Shown: piece after piece, positions 1-11,639 of the stretch
Layout of the letters: each line of letters starts with the position of its first letter
Numbering within the stretch: the first letter of the stretch is position 1
Assembly (NCBI RefSeq): GCF_029867415.1
Contig: NW_026705306.1
Span: 434,001 to 498,000, forward strand
Direction of reading: 5' to 3'
DNA: 64,000 bases
From: Vicia villosa
Lineage: Eukaryota > Streptophyta > Magnoliopsida > Fabales > Fabaceae
Made by a program: the position numbers and the translations under genes
Notes under the pieces: generated by a model
What the model saw: only the letters and a program-made list of their open reading frames with translations
The model's database searches: none
What the model was told of the DNA's origin: nothing

Positions 1-313
1 AGTAGCAGTGGTAGGCTTTTTAGGAACATATAGTTGTGTTATTGTCTTTGGATCTAGTATTATCATTATTATGCCCCTGAATTTACAACATTAGTCTAGT
101 GAGTGTCCCAAGCATGTGCAGTGAGTGTAGGTGAAAGGAATATTTTCGTATTCGAAGCCCACAAAAATTGCAATTTCTTCTCTCTCACGCTGCGCCTCAT
201 CCATGTTTATTTCGACTAGTACTCGGGAAAGTGTCACATACTCATATTGTTCTTTTTCTAGTTGATTCATCTAGCGAGTGAGGTGTCCCATCATCAAAAG
301 TATATGAAACGGC
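1..313. other. unclassified left edge
   Basis: I see no convincing coding region or complete repeat here. The stretch is continuous with 1207-1430 once the inserted element 322-1198 is removed, so the two pieces flank one insertion site. Their origin is not recognised. Confidence 0.3.
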
Positions 314-321
314 GTGATACC

Positions 322-1198
322 CAAGGTAGTCAGACTCGAGATCCTACACAAGATCGGGTTGGTGGAATAAGATCATAAATCAGAGGATCGTAACACGGAT
401 CGTAAGATCTTATCAAATTTAAAAATTCATATATTCTAAAATTAAAAACAGTAGCAAGTATTAAAAAATTTAAAAAATCTAAAATTCAAAACAACAAAAC
501 ACTACATAATATAAAACAACATTCAACACAGGATAATAATGAAATTTCATATGACAATTCAAAACAACATTACATTAAAAACAGTAGCAAATATCTATTA
601 AAAACTTATAAATAAAACTTAAGGAAGTAAATTAACTGATGTAGTTATGGGAGAAATAATAAGAGAGAAATGAGAATTGATATAGAAAGAAAATTAATGG
701 AGTTATTAAGAGTAATGAGAGATGAGTAAATTAAGGAATAGGAATATGTATTTAAAGACACTAACGTGTGAGAAATATAGAGTAATGGAGTGAATAAGAA
801 GGAAATTAAATAAAAGTAATGATATGTTATATTTGGAAAAGTGTGTAATTTTAAGCGTGTGGGAGAAACAATAGAAGTTATTATTACTTTAATAGCCCGA
901 AATGTACTCATTACCGATATAAAAGTAGGTTAAGAAAAAGAGAGAGAATAGAAGAAAAAAATTGGAATTTTTTAGGGTTTTTTCTGAACCGGGTCACGGG
1001 CCCGACCCCCTGACCCGAATTCATGGGATGTTTGCAGAAACGCCAGGAGCGCCGTTTCCAGCGATTCCACGTCCAAAATCATCGATCTTTACCGTTCCCA
1101 CCAAAAAGCGATTCTGGCCTTACTCTGGCACAACAGAGATAAGAAAGAACGTAAAATCGTACGATCCTACGATTTGGATCGTGATTCTGTCTACCTTG
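322..1198. mobile_element. hAT-like non-autonomous DNA transposon
   Basis: The ends are inverted (CAAGGTAGTCAGACTC at the left, GATTCTGTCTACCTTG at the right). They are flanked by an 8-bp duplication with one mismatch, GTGATACC at 314-321 and GTGGTACC at 1199-1206. Subterminal GATCxTA-type motifs recur near both ends. An 8-bp target duplication and ends beginning CA fit the hAT superfamily. The ~877-bp interior has no transposase and is A-rich, so this is a non-autonomous copy. The class assignment is inferred from ends and TSD only. Confidence 0.7.
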
Positions 1199-1206
1199 GT
1201 GGTACC

Positions 1207-1930
1207 CAAATTTGGAGATAATTCGAATCAATCTTGATTGAATGAGAATCAATATTTCTGATTAATTACGCCACTTATTTTTCATTCTTCACTCGAGTAT
1301 TTCAATAACTCCATGATTACAAGATGTTTCAACTATGCAAAGATTATGAGAGAAGATAAATTAAGAGAGAAAAAGAAAAAGGAGAAAGAGAGAAAGATGA
1401 AAAATTAGGGTTTCGGGAGAAGATAATAGTATTGAACCTCAATTCAAGCTTAATTGTTTTTGCTCTCATTTTACAATAATGGGGTACCACCTTATAACAA
1501 GCAAACTCTAACTAACTAACTCAGCCAATACACAAAACAACTACTAAGTCCAATTTTGTCGAAGTACACACCTTCGACAACTACATACTTTGACAACTAC
1601 TTGTTGTATTCAACTCTCTATTGAATACGTTTAATATAGACTCTGTCGAATACTTCTTCGACACAAAGAATTACATATTCATAATCACTTAATTTATTGT
1701 GTCTAAGTTATCTACATTCATCATAGTTCCTAATCTCCTGAACAGTTTGATTTGCACAACCTTCATCATGATTTCTGTAATCTAAATCTCGGTTACACAG
1801 TGTTCTAAGTTCAGCTTACCATTTTCTACTCGCTCTCGAAGAAAATGGAACCTCATCTCGATGTGTTCGCTTCTTCAATGTGCTCTCAGGTTCTTCGCTA
1901 GATTGATAGCATACATGTTGTCGATCTTTA
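1207..1930. other. AT-rich stretch, probable copia 3' end/LTR remnant
   Basis: No open coding region is seen. It lies just downstream (in minus-strand sense) of the RNase H end of the decayed copia element, so part of it is probably that element's 3' untranslated region and LTR. I could not define LTR boundaries. A GA-rich run lies at about 1340-1410. Confidence 0.35.
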
Positions 1931-4190
1931 AGGTATTGCTCCATGATTCTTCCCTGTAATTTCTTCAACCAAATTCACCATCCATGTTGCTTGACATGCA
2001 CACAGAGAGGCAACTATATACTCAGCCTCACATGATGACAACTCTACTATTGGTTCTTTTCTTGAGCTCTGAGTAACTGGTTCACCACCTAACATAAACA
2101 CATAATCAATTATGGATTTTCTATCATCAACATCACCACACCAACTCGAGTCAGTGTAATCCATTAGTTTTCATCTGCTGCAGGAAACAAAATTCCATAA
2201 TCGAGAGTTCCTTTGAGATACCTTAGTATCTTTTTTTGTTGCTGCAAGGTGTGATTTATTTGGCTTCTGCATGAATCTACTCACCGTACCTACAATGTAT
2301 GCTAGATTAGGCCTTATGTGACATAGGTATCTTAATGATCCAATGAATCTTCTGTATTGTGTTGGATCGATATCATCTTCATATGAGTCTTTCGACAGTT
2401 GTAGTCTTGGTTCAGCATGTGTCGAAGTTGCATTGCAGTCTTCCATTTCAAATATTTTGAGTATCTCTCTTTCATATCTTCTTTGATGCATCATCAGTCC
2501 TCTATTAATCTTGTAGAATTATATACCAAGGAAATATGAAATATTGCCCAGTTCATACTTTTTAAACTCCTTGCTCAAATCACCTTTGAAGTCTTCGATA
2601 TCCCTTTTGCAGCTACCTATTATCAACAGGTCATCGATATAAATACATAGTATAAGCAGTTCACTCCTGCATCTTATAACATATACTCCATACTCAGTTG
2701 CTCAGTTTACAAATTTATTCTCTCTTAGGAAATATCTACTTCTTATTCCAAGCTCTTAGAGCTTATTTGAATCCATACAAGGCTTTTTGTAGCCTATATA
2801 ACTCTCCTTCTTGGCCTTGCTTCACAAACCTAACTGGTTATGTAACATAAACTTCTTCATCTAATGGGCCATTCAAAAATTCACATTTCAAATCCAATTG
2901 ACACATGTATCATTTATTTATGCTTGCTAGACCAACAACCAACCTGATTGTTTCAATCCTAGCAGCCGGTACAAAAAACTTCGTCAAAGTCGATTCCTTC
3001 TTTTTGAACAAACCTTTTGCTATAAGTCTTGTCTTTTATCTGGTTACTTCTCCTTTTGGATTCAAAATCACTTTGTAAATCCACTTCACATCTATTGCTT
3101 TATTTCTTTGTGGCAATTTGAATAGTGACTAGGTGTTGTTCTCTTCGATGGACTTTAGTTCTTCATTCATCGCATGTATCCACTTTGAATCCTTCATTTC
3201 TTAAGTTACACTGAATGACTTCGTATCTGCATAGAAAGCATAGTGTACCAGCTCACCGTCATCATCAACCACATAATCTAATGTAATCACACATTCTTGT
3301 AACATTGGAGGCATGTTTCTTGTTCTTTGAGGTATGTTTGTGCCTGCTTGACCTCTGAAGTCTTCTTTCCTCATAATCAGAACATCATCAATACATTAAG
3401 CAGCTATGGTATTGTCATTTGCGAATTTCACCTTCTTCTTTATTGAGGGGCTCATTTTAAAAAAACAATCTTTCCTTCCAATCATGTGTGATGAGCATCC
3501 TTAGCCCTAGTATCATTGGTCCTTGAATATTTATTCATCTCTCGTTGTGACCATCAACAACGTCTCTTCTTCTTATTCATATTTTGCAAGCCTTGCATCA
3601 TTTTCTTGATTACTTGTTTTGTTTTAAGGATAATCCCTAGAATAGTGACCATACTTCTGACAATTATAATACTGAATGTGACTCTTGTCGGTTTTTTTCC
3701 ACCACCTATTCCTCTACCTACAACATCACCTCTATGGTTGTTCATGTTTGAGGGTCTTCTCTGATTCGACGAATTTCTTTCTTGTAGGCTACCTATACCA
3801 TTTGAATTGTTATAACATTATCTTCCTTTGTTGTTATTCCATCTTCCTTTATCTTTATTTTCTTTTGTTGATTGCACCTGTAGAGCTACATCACTTTTTT
3901 CCTTGCTTGCAGATCTTTCAGTCATCCTTTGTTCATGAGATTTAAGCGTCCCTTGAAGCTCTTCTTTTGTCATGCTTGCTTGAAAAATATTTCGATTCTT
4001 CTATGGCTATTACCACATGATCAATTTTGGATCCAATGACCTGAAGATCTTTTCAACAGCTGATCTTAATGTCAATATTTCTCCATATATCTTGATTTGA
4101 TTCAGCATTTTCATAACCCTAGTGAAGAAATCAGTTATGCTTTCACTTTCTTCCATCTGAAGCAATTCTAAGTTCTTTTAGGAGTTTGTA
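1928..4190 (-). pseudogene. decayed Ty1-copia gag-pol
   Basis: On the minus strand the remnant reads, 5' to 3', gag, pol and RNase H. The gag part is at about 3930-4190. The region near 2930-3200 resembles the start of copia reverse transcriptase (AxGFxQxxGxDF-like spacing). A YIDDLLI active-site match lies at about 2620-2655. The palm/connection region (IGSLRYL, PNLAY) is at 2171-2494. RNase H, with DSSWCGDVDDRKS and SSCEAEYIVASLCACQA, is at 1928-2164. Many frameshifts and stops separate the pieces, so it cannot encode a polyprotein. Protein order and motifs are those of Ty1-copia elements. Confidence 0.85.
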
Positions 4191-4194
4191 ACCT

Positions 4195-5442
4195 CAAAAG
4201 ATAAAGAGGTTGGCTTTAGTGGTAGACATGACGGCCAAGAAATTAATGACATATTTCCAAAGGCTAACAATCCAATTTGTGAAGTTCCTAAAAATTCATA
4301 CATGAGTAAATGAAGAGATGAATGATATCTTGGTTAGTAGAGCTATCTAAATATGATATAAACTTAGTCCCACGGGGGATTATTAAATCTCAACTTATAT
4401 CAAACTTCCTTATAGTATTTATTTTGCACATTGGCGAAGACATCCCTCACATGTGGATTATATTAGTAGATGTGGCATGTGATAAAAGTAATATGGGTCG
4501 GGATAGTACAAGAAGGCCCAGGAGAGATTGATTGAAAAATCGTTGTGTTTTTAATTCAAGACGAGTAACAACCAAATAGAATATGAGGCCTTTATAAAGG
4601 GGATGATACTTGCAAGGGAGGTCGACACGTTTAGACTCTGAGCAAGAAGTGACTCTCAAGTGATTACAACTCAATTCATCGCTAAATACTAGACTAAAGA
4701 AGCCTAGTTAGTAAAATATTTGTAGAAGGTGCGGTGCCTAGCTAGCCATTCCAACTTCTTTGAAGTAACTTACACATCCAGATAACAAAATTCGAGAGTT
4801 GATCTCCTATCAAAATTCACCAGCACGAAGGAACCATGATGCAACAAAACATTAACATAAGACACGTTTATCGCCCCCACAACTGAACCTACCACATTAA
4901 ATGTCATAGATACAACAGACACCAAGGGTTGGATGACCTACATAGTCCAATACCTCACAAACGAGCAATTCCCCCTCTCTGATTAAGAAGAAGCAAGAAA
5001 GGTAAAAAGAATTTACAAAATATACCTTGATAGTAGGTAAGTTATACAAGATAGGGAGAGCCATATTAATATTTAAATGTTTGGACGAGAGCAAGACTGT
5101 CCTGGTGTTTAAGGAGGTTTATGAAGGTGTCTGTGAAAGCCATATTAGAGGAAGAACATTGGGAAACAAGTTACTAAGGGTTGGGCATTATTGGTTGACT
5201 ATATTAAGATATAATTGCGAATTTTTTAACAAGTACAACAAGTGTCAACGATTCTTAGACTTGTGTCATGTCACTACTGGGGTCCTCCATTGAGTAAACT
5301 CTTTGTAGCCAATCAACACGTGGAGCATGGACATTTTATGTTCATTTCCACTAGCTCCAAGGTAACTGAAATCCCTACTATTAGGTGTGGATTACTTCAC
5401 CAAATGGATAGAAGATAATGCAATGTCAAAAATCACAAGGGA
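4195..5442 (+). pseudogene. decayed Ty3-gypsy RNase H-integrase
   Basis: Plus-strand fragments follow the pol order of Ty3-gypsy elements. A reverse transcriptase/RNase H connection (WLVELSKYDINLVPRG) is at about 4330-4380. An RNase H piece (NNQIEYEAFIKGM) is at about 4565-4605. An integrase zinc-finger-like HYWLT...CxxFxxxxNKCQRF is at 5185-5255. The first integrase core motif (GVDYFTKWIE, partly frameshifted) is near 5375-5415. Stops and frameshifts are frequent. The piece abuts the gag-protease fragment of the next entry, an order that shows rearrangement. Confidence 0.8.
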
Positions 5443-5846
5443 TGGAGTAAGGCATGTATACTAGAAATGAATAATTATAGGTCTGGATCGCCAAAGTGAT
5501 TTTTCTTAGACAACATAACCCAATTCACCAAAGTGATTTTTTCTTTAAAGGCTCCTTGATGGGTTTCTCGAGCGAGCAGGTACAGGTTAGAGGATATATC
5601 TCCATCAAAACCACTTTTGGAGTAGTCAATAGCGCTTACACCATCAAAGTCAAAATACCTAGTGGTAAATGCTCCTTCCTTATACAACATAATCATTAGA
5701 CACCCTGCATTCAATATTTTTGAGGTGATATGTCCATGTTTTACTGACCATGAAATATCTCTTAGTCAACGAGCAAGTAGGATTCGTCAAGGGAGATCAA
5801 AAAGTGACCAAAAAGTGTTGTCAAGATAATCTTTGAATAGAGAAGG
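5443..5846 (+). pseudogene. Ty3-gypsy protease-region fragment, left end of duplicated segment (copy A)
   Basis: The plus strand encodes the conserved stretch after the protease active site of gypsy gag-pro (GSLMGFSSEQVQVRGY, KTTFG), followed by a frameshift. A second copy of the same DNA lies at 18603-19018. In this first copy it is interrupted by the solo LTR at 5847-7008 and resumes at 7014. This is the left boundary of the segment shared between 5443-9785 and 18603-63497. Confidence 0.75.
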
Positions 5847-7008
5847 TGTTAGGAGTGAATTAGTAGTATTTTCATGTGTTAAATTAACTATCTTTTGATC
5901 TAAAGTTAAACATATCTTATGATTTTAAAGGATTTTATGGTTAGAATTGAACTCTAGAGGTTCGATGCTAATTGTAGAGTGACTTGCATCACTTTGGGTG
6001 TTATTTGTGAAGATTTTAAAGTTGAAAAGTAAAGACGAAGAAACACGAAGGCGTAGAGATTCTGGACAAGAGAAATCACAAAGAAGGAGGATGAAGCAGA
6101 GGCCGAGCTGCGGTGATAAGAGGCGAGACGCGCCATCACTTCTGACTTTGGCTCGTGCCTCACCAATCCGTGTCGCGCCGCGGGAGCTGCGTGAAAAGAA
6201 ATAAAGTTATAAATAGAAGCCCTAATCCTCAGAAGAGAGAGATCTTTGATGAGCGAATTTCATAGAGAAATCCTATTCCAGAGGAGAAAACAATATCCGA
6301 CGGAGAATTTAACATCAATTGAAGACATTCCCTTGAATGAATCCCTCTATGAAGTTTTGTGTGTTCTTCATGTCTATGGAGAGCTAAACCCCATTGTATT
6401 GAGTTTAAGGTAGTAGTTAACCTATGAAGATGCAATTACTTTGATTAATTCTTGTGACAATTGTTTAAGTTTTATTATCAATAAAGAACCTTGCTTTTAT
6501 TTTATATCATTGTTAAACTATCAATCGAGAGATAGGGTTTATACTTTTGCCCTAGGTTCTTATATTGACTTGTTGATTAATACTCAGAGATGAGATTTTG
6601 AGGAAGTTTTCATAAATCATCGTGGTTAATTCTCTTCATCTTTAAAGTTATTCTGAGAGATCGAATATCATATCGGTGAAGGTGTTTCTAAATTGATCAT
6701 TAGACATAATATCAGTTTTGAGGATGAATGAAGATAATAACTTATATGATGTTCACTTGTGGATTAATTGATTATTGCATATGAACAGGTTGATGAACCC
6801 TAGAACTCAACATATTCATCATCATTGTTATTCATTCTTTAAGCTTTTAGCCATTTAATTCTTATTCTGTTATTTGCAATTTCAGATTAAACAATCAAAA
6901 CCAATACTTTTCACTACTCATTATAATTCAACTATAGAGCGACAACAATATTAACTCAGTCTCTGTGGATACGATATTAGAAAATATTTACCCAAAATAC
7001 TTTCAACA
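5847..7008 (+). mobile_element. solo LTR, Ty3-gypsy (Athila-like)
   Basis: The sequence starts TGTTAGGAG and ends TTTCAACA. It is flanked by the 5-bp duplication GAAGG (5842-5846 and 7009-7013). The paralogous position near 19011 has a single GAAGG with no insert, which is a direct empty-site proof. A TATA box is at 6208-6215. The 3' end (GTGGATACGATATTAG) resembles ends of Athila-type LTRs. There is no internal region, so it is a solo LTR left by LTR-LTR recombination. The plus orientation is inferred from the TATA box and 3' end style. Confidence 0.88.
6208..6215 (+). promoter_or_regulatory. TATA box of solo LTR
   Basis: TATAAATA lies in the middle of the solo LTR just before a GA-rich presumed leader. 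Its position suits the U3/R junction of an LTR promoter. Activity is unknown. Confidence 0.5.
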
Positions 7009-7013
7009 GAAGG

Positions 7014-7461
7014 CGACAATTGAGGTCAACCAACTACGAAGACTAGATGCTCATAACTTCAACTTTATGGACCTAGACTCAAAGGAAGAGTACTTAAAGA
7101 TAAATTAATCCTTAGGGGGACCTTAAGAAGTTTAAATCAGCTTTAAGAATTTCCTAACTATAAAATTGGACACCTCCCTAGTAAAATATTGTTTTGAATT
7201 ATTCTATGTAAAAAGTCATAAACAAAATTTCTACAGTATATCATAATTTAAAAAAAATCCAAATGAGCATATTGAAAAACTCATACTTTAACTTATATTC
7301 ACCACAATTGTCCAAGCAGATATATTCATCACAAACTATTTTCTTGCCCACAATGTCAAAAACTATTAATTCCCTCTTTCTCAAAATAATTGTCACATTT
7401 AGAAGAAAAAAATTGTTTCAAAATACTTATCATTTTATATTTAATCTTCTAATTATACCAT
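7014..7461. other. spacer of duplicated segment (copy A)
   Basis: The sequence is collinear with 19016-19284 and 19806-20010 of the second copy. The first part continues the decayed gypsy fragment. The rest is AT-rich without a gene. Confidence 0.6.
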
Positions 7462-7643
7462 GGGTTTAATAGTGATGCACTGACAGTGTAAAAAAGTTTT
7501 ACACTCTCATCCAATAAAAATATATCATTCTGCCATTTCATCTCAGTAATTTAAAAATAACAGTATAACTTGGTAGGATACATGATCGTGATTGGTTGAC
7601 AGTGTAAAACTTTTTTACACGGTAAGTCCATAACCCTTTTCTC
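7462..7643. mobile_element. MITE with long TIRs (Mutator-like)
   Basis: A 182-bp insert is absent from the paralogous copy near 20010. It is flanked by a 9-bp repeat TTATACCAT (7453-7461, 7644-7652). Both ends carry the inverted block GTGTAAAAAAGTTTTACAC next to GGGTT/AACCC. A 9-bp target duplication and long inverted repeats fit a Mutator-derived MITE. Closely similar 'cagtgtaaaa' MITEs are common in legumes. Confidence 0.72.
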
Positions 7644-7854
7644 TTATACCATATAATAAATACTCTGAATTTATTATTTTCTCGCTTAATATTAATGTTA
7701 ATTTAAATCACCAATAATTAATTAAGATAATTTAATAAAGTTATTATTATTTTTCTTTCATATATGTGTGAAATATTCAATTGAGGCAAATAGTATGAGA
7801 CTTTTATTCCAAAAACCGGAGTAATATTTTTTGTATATACTATAGTCTAATACT

Positions 7855-8800
7855 CCATTAACATTAAAATTGAACCCATGACAACTTTATCAAAAGAAAT
7901 AAATGTCTAATAAATTTCAACCTCGACTCCAACAACATTAATGAATAAAAATTTACAATTACTCTGGTCCTACAAACAACAGCATTGCAGTCCCTAACCT
8001 CACAATAATTGTCAGGTTCTCTATGTGGTTCCCCAAATTGCCATAAAGCCCCAATTATCTGCACCATTTTTCAAGAGACTCCTATGTCCCATCCCACACA
8101 TTCTGTGACACATCGTAACATATCAACAAAAAGTAAAACAAACTCCTTCAATTAGTAAACCATTATTCATCTCGCTGGTGGGACAAAATTACCCAAAACA
8201 CATGTTAAAGACAAGTGTTTATGTTGTCTCTTAACTCTCTTACTCTTATATGTACACCCTATCTTATCCTCATCAAGAAAATAACAAAGAGAAGGAAAGC
8301 TTTTTCCATCTAGATAACGATTTTTTAGATTCTATCATGAGAAATTCATGTGTAAAGGTAAACTTTTTCCTAAATTATATACATGCATTAATATTAAAAT
8401 TGAACTCGTGACTACTTTATTTAATAAAGGAATATATGTATGTTTGTATTAAAATTCACCTCGACTCCAACAACATTAATGAATAAAAATTTTCAATTAA
8501 TCTGGACCTACAAACAAACAACAGCAGTGCAGTCCCTGTCCTCACAATAAAGCCCGTTATTAAGAGACACATATGTGACTGTTCACCTTGGTGGTGGGAC
8601 AAAGTAACCAAAAACACATGTTAAAGACAAGTGTTTTTGTTGTGTCCTTTAACTCTCTTATCTGTTTATCCTCATCATGGAAATAACAAACTGACAGAGA
8701 AGGAAAGCACAAGTAAAGTGCAAACACACATAACTCACAAGTAAAGTGCAAACACACATAACTCAACAAGGAATATTCTTCCTTTGCCTTAAATGGGCAA
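7855..8800. repeat. internally duplicated spacer 3' of the O-fucosyltransferase gene
   Basis: Two related units (about 7855-8330 and 8395-8720) share blocks such as CTCGACTCCAACAACATTAA, GCAGTCCCT and GTTAAAGACAAGTGTTT. A small 29-bp tandem repeat (AAGTAAAGTGCAAACACACA core) lies at 8709-8765. Three insertion points of the second copy (hAT, Ogre, CACTA) correspond to uninterrupted sequence here at about 8001, 8085 and 8631. No gene is seen. Confidence 0.7.
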
Positions 8801-9052
8801 GTATCTTTACATTAGAACCATAATAATCCAACTACCAATCACACTAAGAATGTGAAAAAGAAACAACAACTTGTTATCTTAATAAATTTATATTTTATCT
8901 CTCAATCATACACCAGACATATCGACATTGTTAATAATTTAAAAATAAGATAATATTTGAATGTAGTTACATGTGTATGTGTAGATATCGTAACAATATG
9001 TCGGACACTGAGTATAATACCTTCCATGTGAAATACCGGTGCTGCATAAATA

Positions 9053-10300
9053 TTAACACGTAAGGTGATTAGTGCCATAGCTTATAGCTTGGAGACTTGA
9101 ATCAGACATATTTGTAACCCATCTCATAGGGCCATTCAATTCTCCTTGTATATTATATGCAAAAGAAGGCCATTTTACATCACTTCCACACATGGAACTC
9201 ACACCTAATTTCATCATCTTTTGGGTTCTTTCAAGAACTATAAGGCTTGAAAAAGTAGAAAAACTGTTCCCAACAAACACATCAGCTCTCAAACACACTT
9301 CATAATCAATTGCAGACTGAACTAAATAAGAATATTTCCCATAGATTTTATCAACACCAAGTTTCTTTTTCTCATAAGGTAAAAAACCTTCTCTCCAACC
9401 TTCAAGTATTGAAGAGTTTTGAAGAAGTTTATCAGCCACTGCAAGATAAAGAACAATTGGAGGACTCTTATTAAGACCTTCAATGTTCCCGACTCGTTCG
9501 ACTATCTCGTTCTTGCTACTACATATTTGATTTGTGTTCAATCTTTGCTCCAATTTCTTGCAATGAATCATCCAATCAATTTCTACCCTCATGTGAACCG
9601 CAACATATCGATCATTGTTTCCAACTTCTCTAATCATAGACACAACTCTATCGGCTTCTTGAGAAATCTCATCGACCAAAACTAAGCACTCGAAAACCTT
9701 CGCGTAATCCTTAACCGGCCAATGATCATGCCACAAAAAAGGGTTTTTCCCAACAATCTTAACCACCTCATACTCATCAAATGAACCATTTTTAACCTCT
9801 CTCAAGTGATCCAAATCCCTCTCTATAGTCCACTTTCTACCACTTCCTTTCTGGATTTCGATCACCTTCGTTGCGTTCGTGAGATCCGAGTAACGCCCCA
9901 ATCGGACAAAACCGCTGCATAGATCATTAAACTTGTCAAATTGGAACACCTTGTCAAATGAAATTGGTTTCAAAAGATCAACTTCCTTGTAAAACAAGGA
10001 AGCACTAAGACTAGGCATCAAGAGAGTTCTGTTCAACATTCTAGCTGTGAGACAAGCCCTTGCAAATGCAATCTTTTGGTTGTTTAACCCCCACACAATC
10101 TGTGGAACCTCCAAAAACTTTTCTTGTTCAACAACAAAACCAACATTCTTATTGGTCATATAAACAACATTGTTGGAAGGAAACAATAAGGATCTTAGGA
10201 TCAAAACAGCAATAAACAAAAACACAATCTTGCAAACTAGGGAATTCAGATTGCCACCACCCATTAACTTCATAAGCTTGCAATTAATCAGAAATTCCAT
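9053..10300 (-). CDS. GDP-fucose O-fucosyltransferase family protein
   Basis: The single open frame gives 415 residues. Residues about 20-42 form one hydrophobic membrane segment behind a short basic N-terminus, the layout of a type II Golgi glycosyltransferase. The lumenal part matches the plant O-fucosyltransferase (former DUF246) fold. It has the NNQKIAFARACLTARMLNRT donor-site region at ~75-95, the HMRxExDW motif at ~237-244 that carries the conserved Arg of the family, and a late DVFVGNSFSTFSS motif at ~343-355. Family members transfer fucose from GDP-fucose to protein or glycan acceptors; the acceptor here is unknown. The length is at the short end for the family. The ATG at 10300 was chosen because it precedes the membrane anchor. 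A truncated copy lies at 62762-63497. Confidence 0.85.
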   Translation of the reverse strand: MEFLINCKLMKLMGGGNLNSLVCKIVFLFIAVLILRSLLFPSNNVVYMTNKNVGFVVEQEKFLEVPQIVWGLNNQKIAFARACLTARMLNRTLLMPSLSASLFYKEVDLLKPISFDKVFQFDKFNDLCSGFVRLGRYSDLTNATKVIEIQKGSGRKWTIERDLDHLREVKNGSFDEYEVVKIVGKNPFLWHDHWPVKDYAKVFECLVLVDEISQEADRVVSMIREVGNNDRYVAVHMRVEIDWMIHCKKLEQRLNTNQICSSKNEIVERVGNIEGLNKSPPIVLYLAVADKLLQNSSILEGWREGFLPYEKKKLGVDKIYGKYSYLVQSAIDYEVCLRADVFVGNSFSTFSSLIVLERTQKMMKLGVSSMCGSDVKWPSFAYNIQGELNGPMRWVTNMSDSSLQAISYGTNHLTC

Positions 10301-11400
10301 AATACTATATCAGAATTGCATAAAGTTAATCAAAATCCAACAATCTGAGAAGGTGGAATATTCAATTTTCATCAGAAACGATCCATAAACAAAAAGAAAA
10401 GTCAAACTGAATTACTCACAGAGAAGATCACATAAAGATAAAATTTTGATTGTAAAAGAGAGACGTAGCTTGAAACCCAAGTCGCAAAAAGTTCCGATAA
10501 ATTTCGATATATGAACGTATCTGATGAGAGGTAGGTGGATTTTTCTGTGCTGTAAAAGCAAAAGTGTTGTGTTTAGACAAAAAGAGAAAAATTGAGAAAG
10601 AGGGGAATAGGGAAATGAGAGAGAAAGAGAAAAAAAAAGATTGAAGAGGAAGAAGACAAAAGGGGATTGAAGGAAGAAATGTGTCAGAAGTGAGAAGGGT
10701 TTGTTGTGTTTAGATCAGAGTGAGAGTACAGAGTACAGAGATTTGGTGACACTATTGGAAAACAGAAACATCCTCCCCTAGGTAAGTAGTACAACTCATT
10801 CTCAAAAACAAATTTCTAATAGGGTTTTTATATTAAAAGAATACAATGAATATTATACAAAATAGAAAATAAAAATATAGTAAGGGTTGTAAAAGAATAC
10901 AATAAACATTATACAAAATAGAAAATAAAAATATAGTAAAGTATAAAAAAAATAAAAATATAATAAATATAAGGAAAAATGATATTTATTAATTATTTAT
11001 GTGTTTCTCATTAACATAAATATAAAATAGAATAATATTTTGAAAATAATACATATAATATTAAACTCAGTACAATGATTCTTAGGTGAAAGTCTTTAGA
11101 CCCTGTTAACACTGGTATAACTTATAGTTTGAATCCAACATAATCGTATAACTCATTACCCGTATTTTTAGTAAACAATCGCCACTCTTTAGAAATGTTA
11201 CTTACAAGATTGACCAATAAATCTTAGGACATAATTGTGCGTAAATTTTTAGAAAAATGTGCTTGATTGTTGGTGTAAAAGTTTTGTTTAATTAAGAAAA
11301 AAGTTGTAAAGAAAACGAGGAATTTCGACTGAGTCAAAATTCTTATAAAGCGTAGTATAAATAAAAAAGTGAAATGCCGGAAAAGACAAGGGAAAATAAA
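10301..11400. other. upstream region of O-fucosyltransferase gene
   Basis: This region precedes the gene on the minus strand. 10390-10760 is purine-rich (GA runs on the plus strand, CT runs on the coding strand), as in many plant 5' UTRs. 10800-11400 is AT-rich with a short tandem repeat of about 70 bp (10840-10950, AATACAATRAAYATTATACA core). No other gene is recognised. Confidence 0.4.
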
Positions 11401-11639
11401 GATTTTTTTTACTTAAATATGTAAAGACTGGTGTGCAAAATCATAGATGTTTGTTCACTGACTCGTTTTTCACTCTTGTTTAGGTATTTTGAGTTTTTGG
11501 AGTTTTTTGTAATGATATTGCCACCTTTGAATCCTAACATTAGAATCCCTATATATTCTAATACATAGATAACTGTCTGCAACGACTTTATTATTAATGA
11601 GCGACATGTATCTCGTTGCATGTCTTCCAACCTTCTAGC

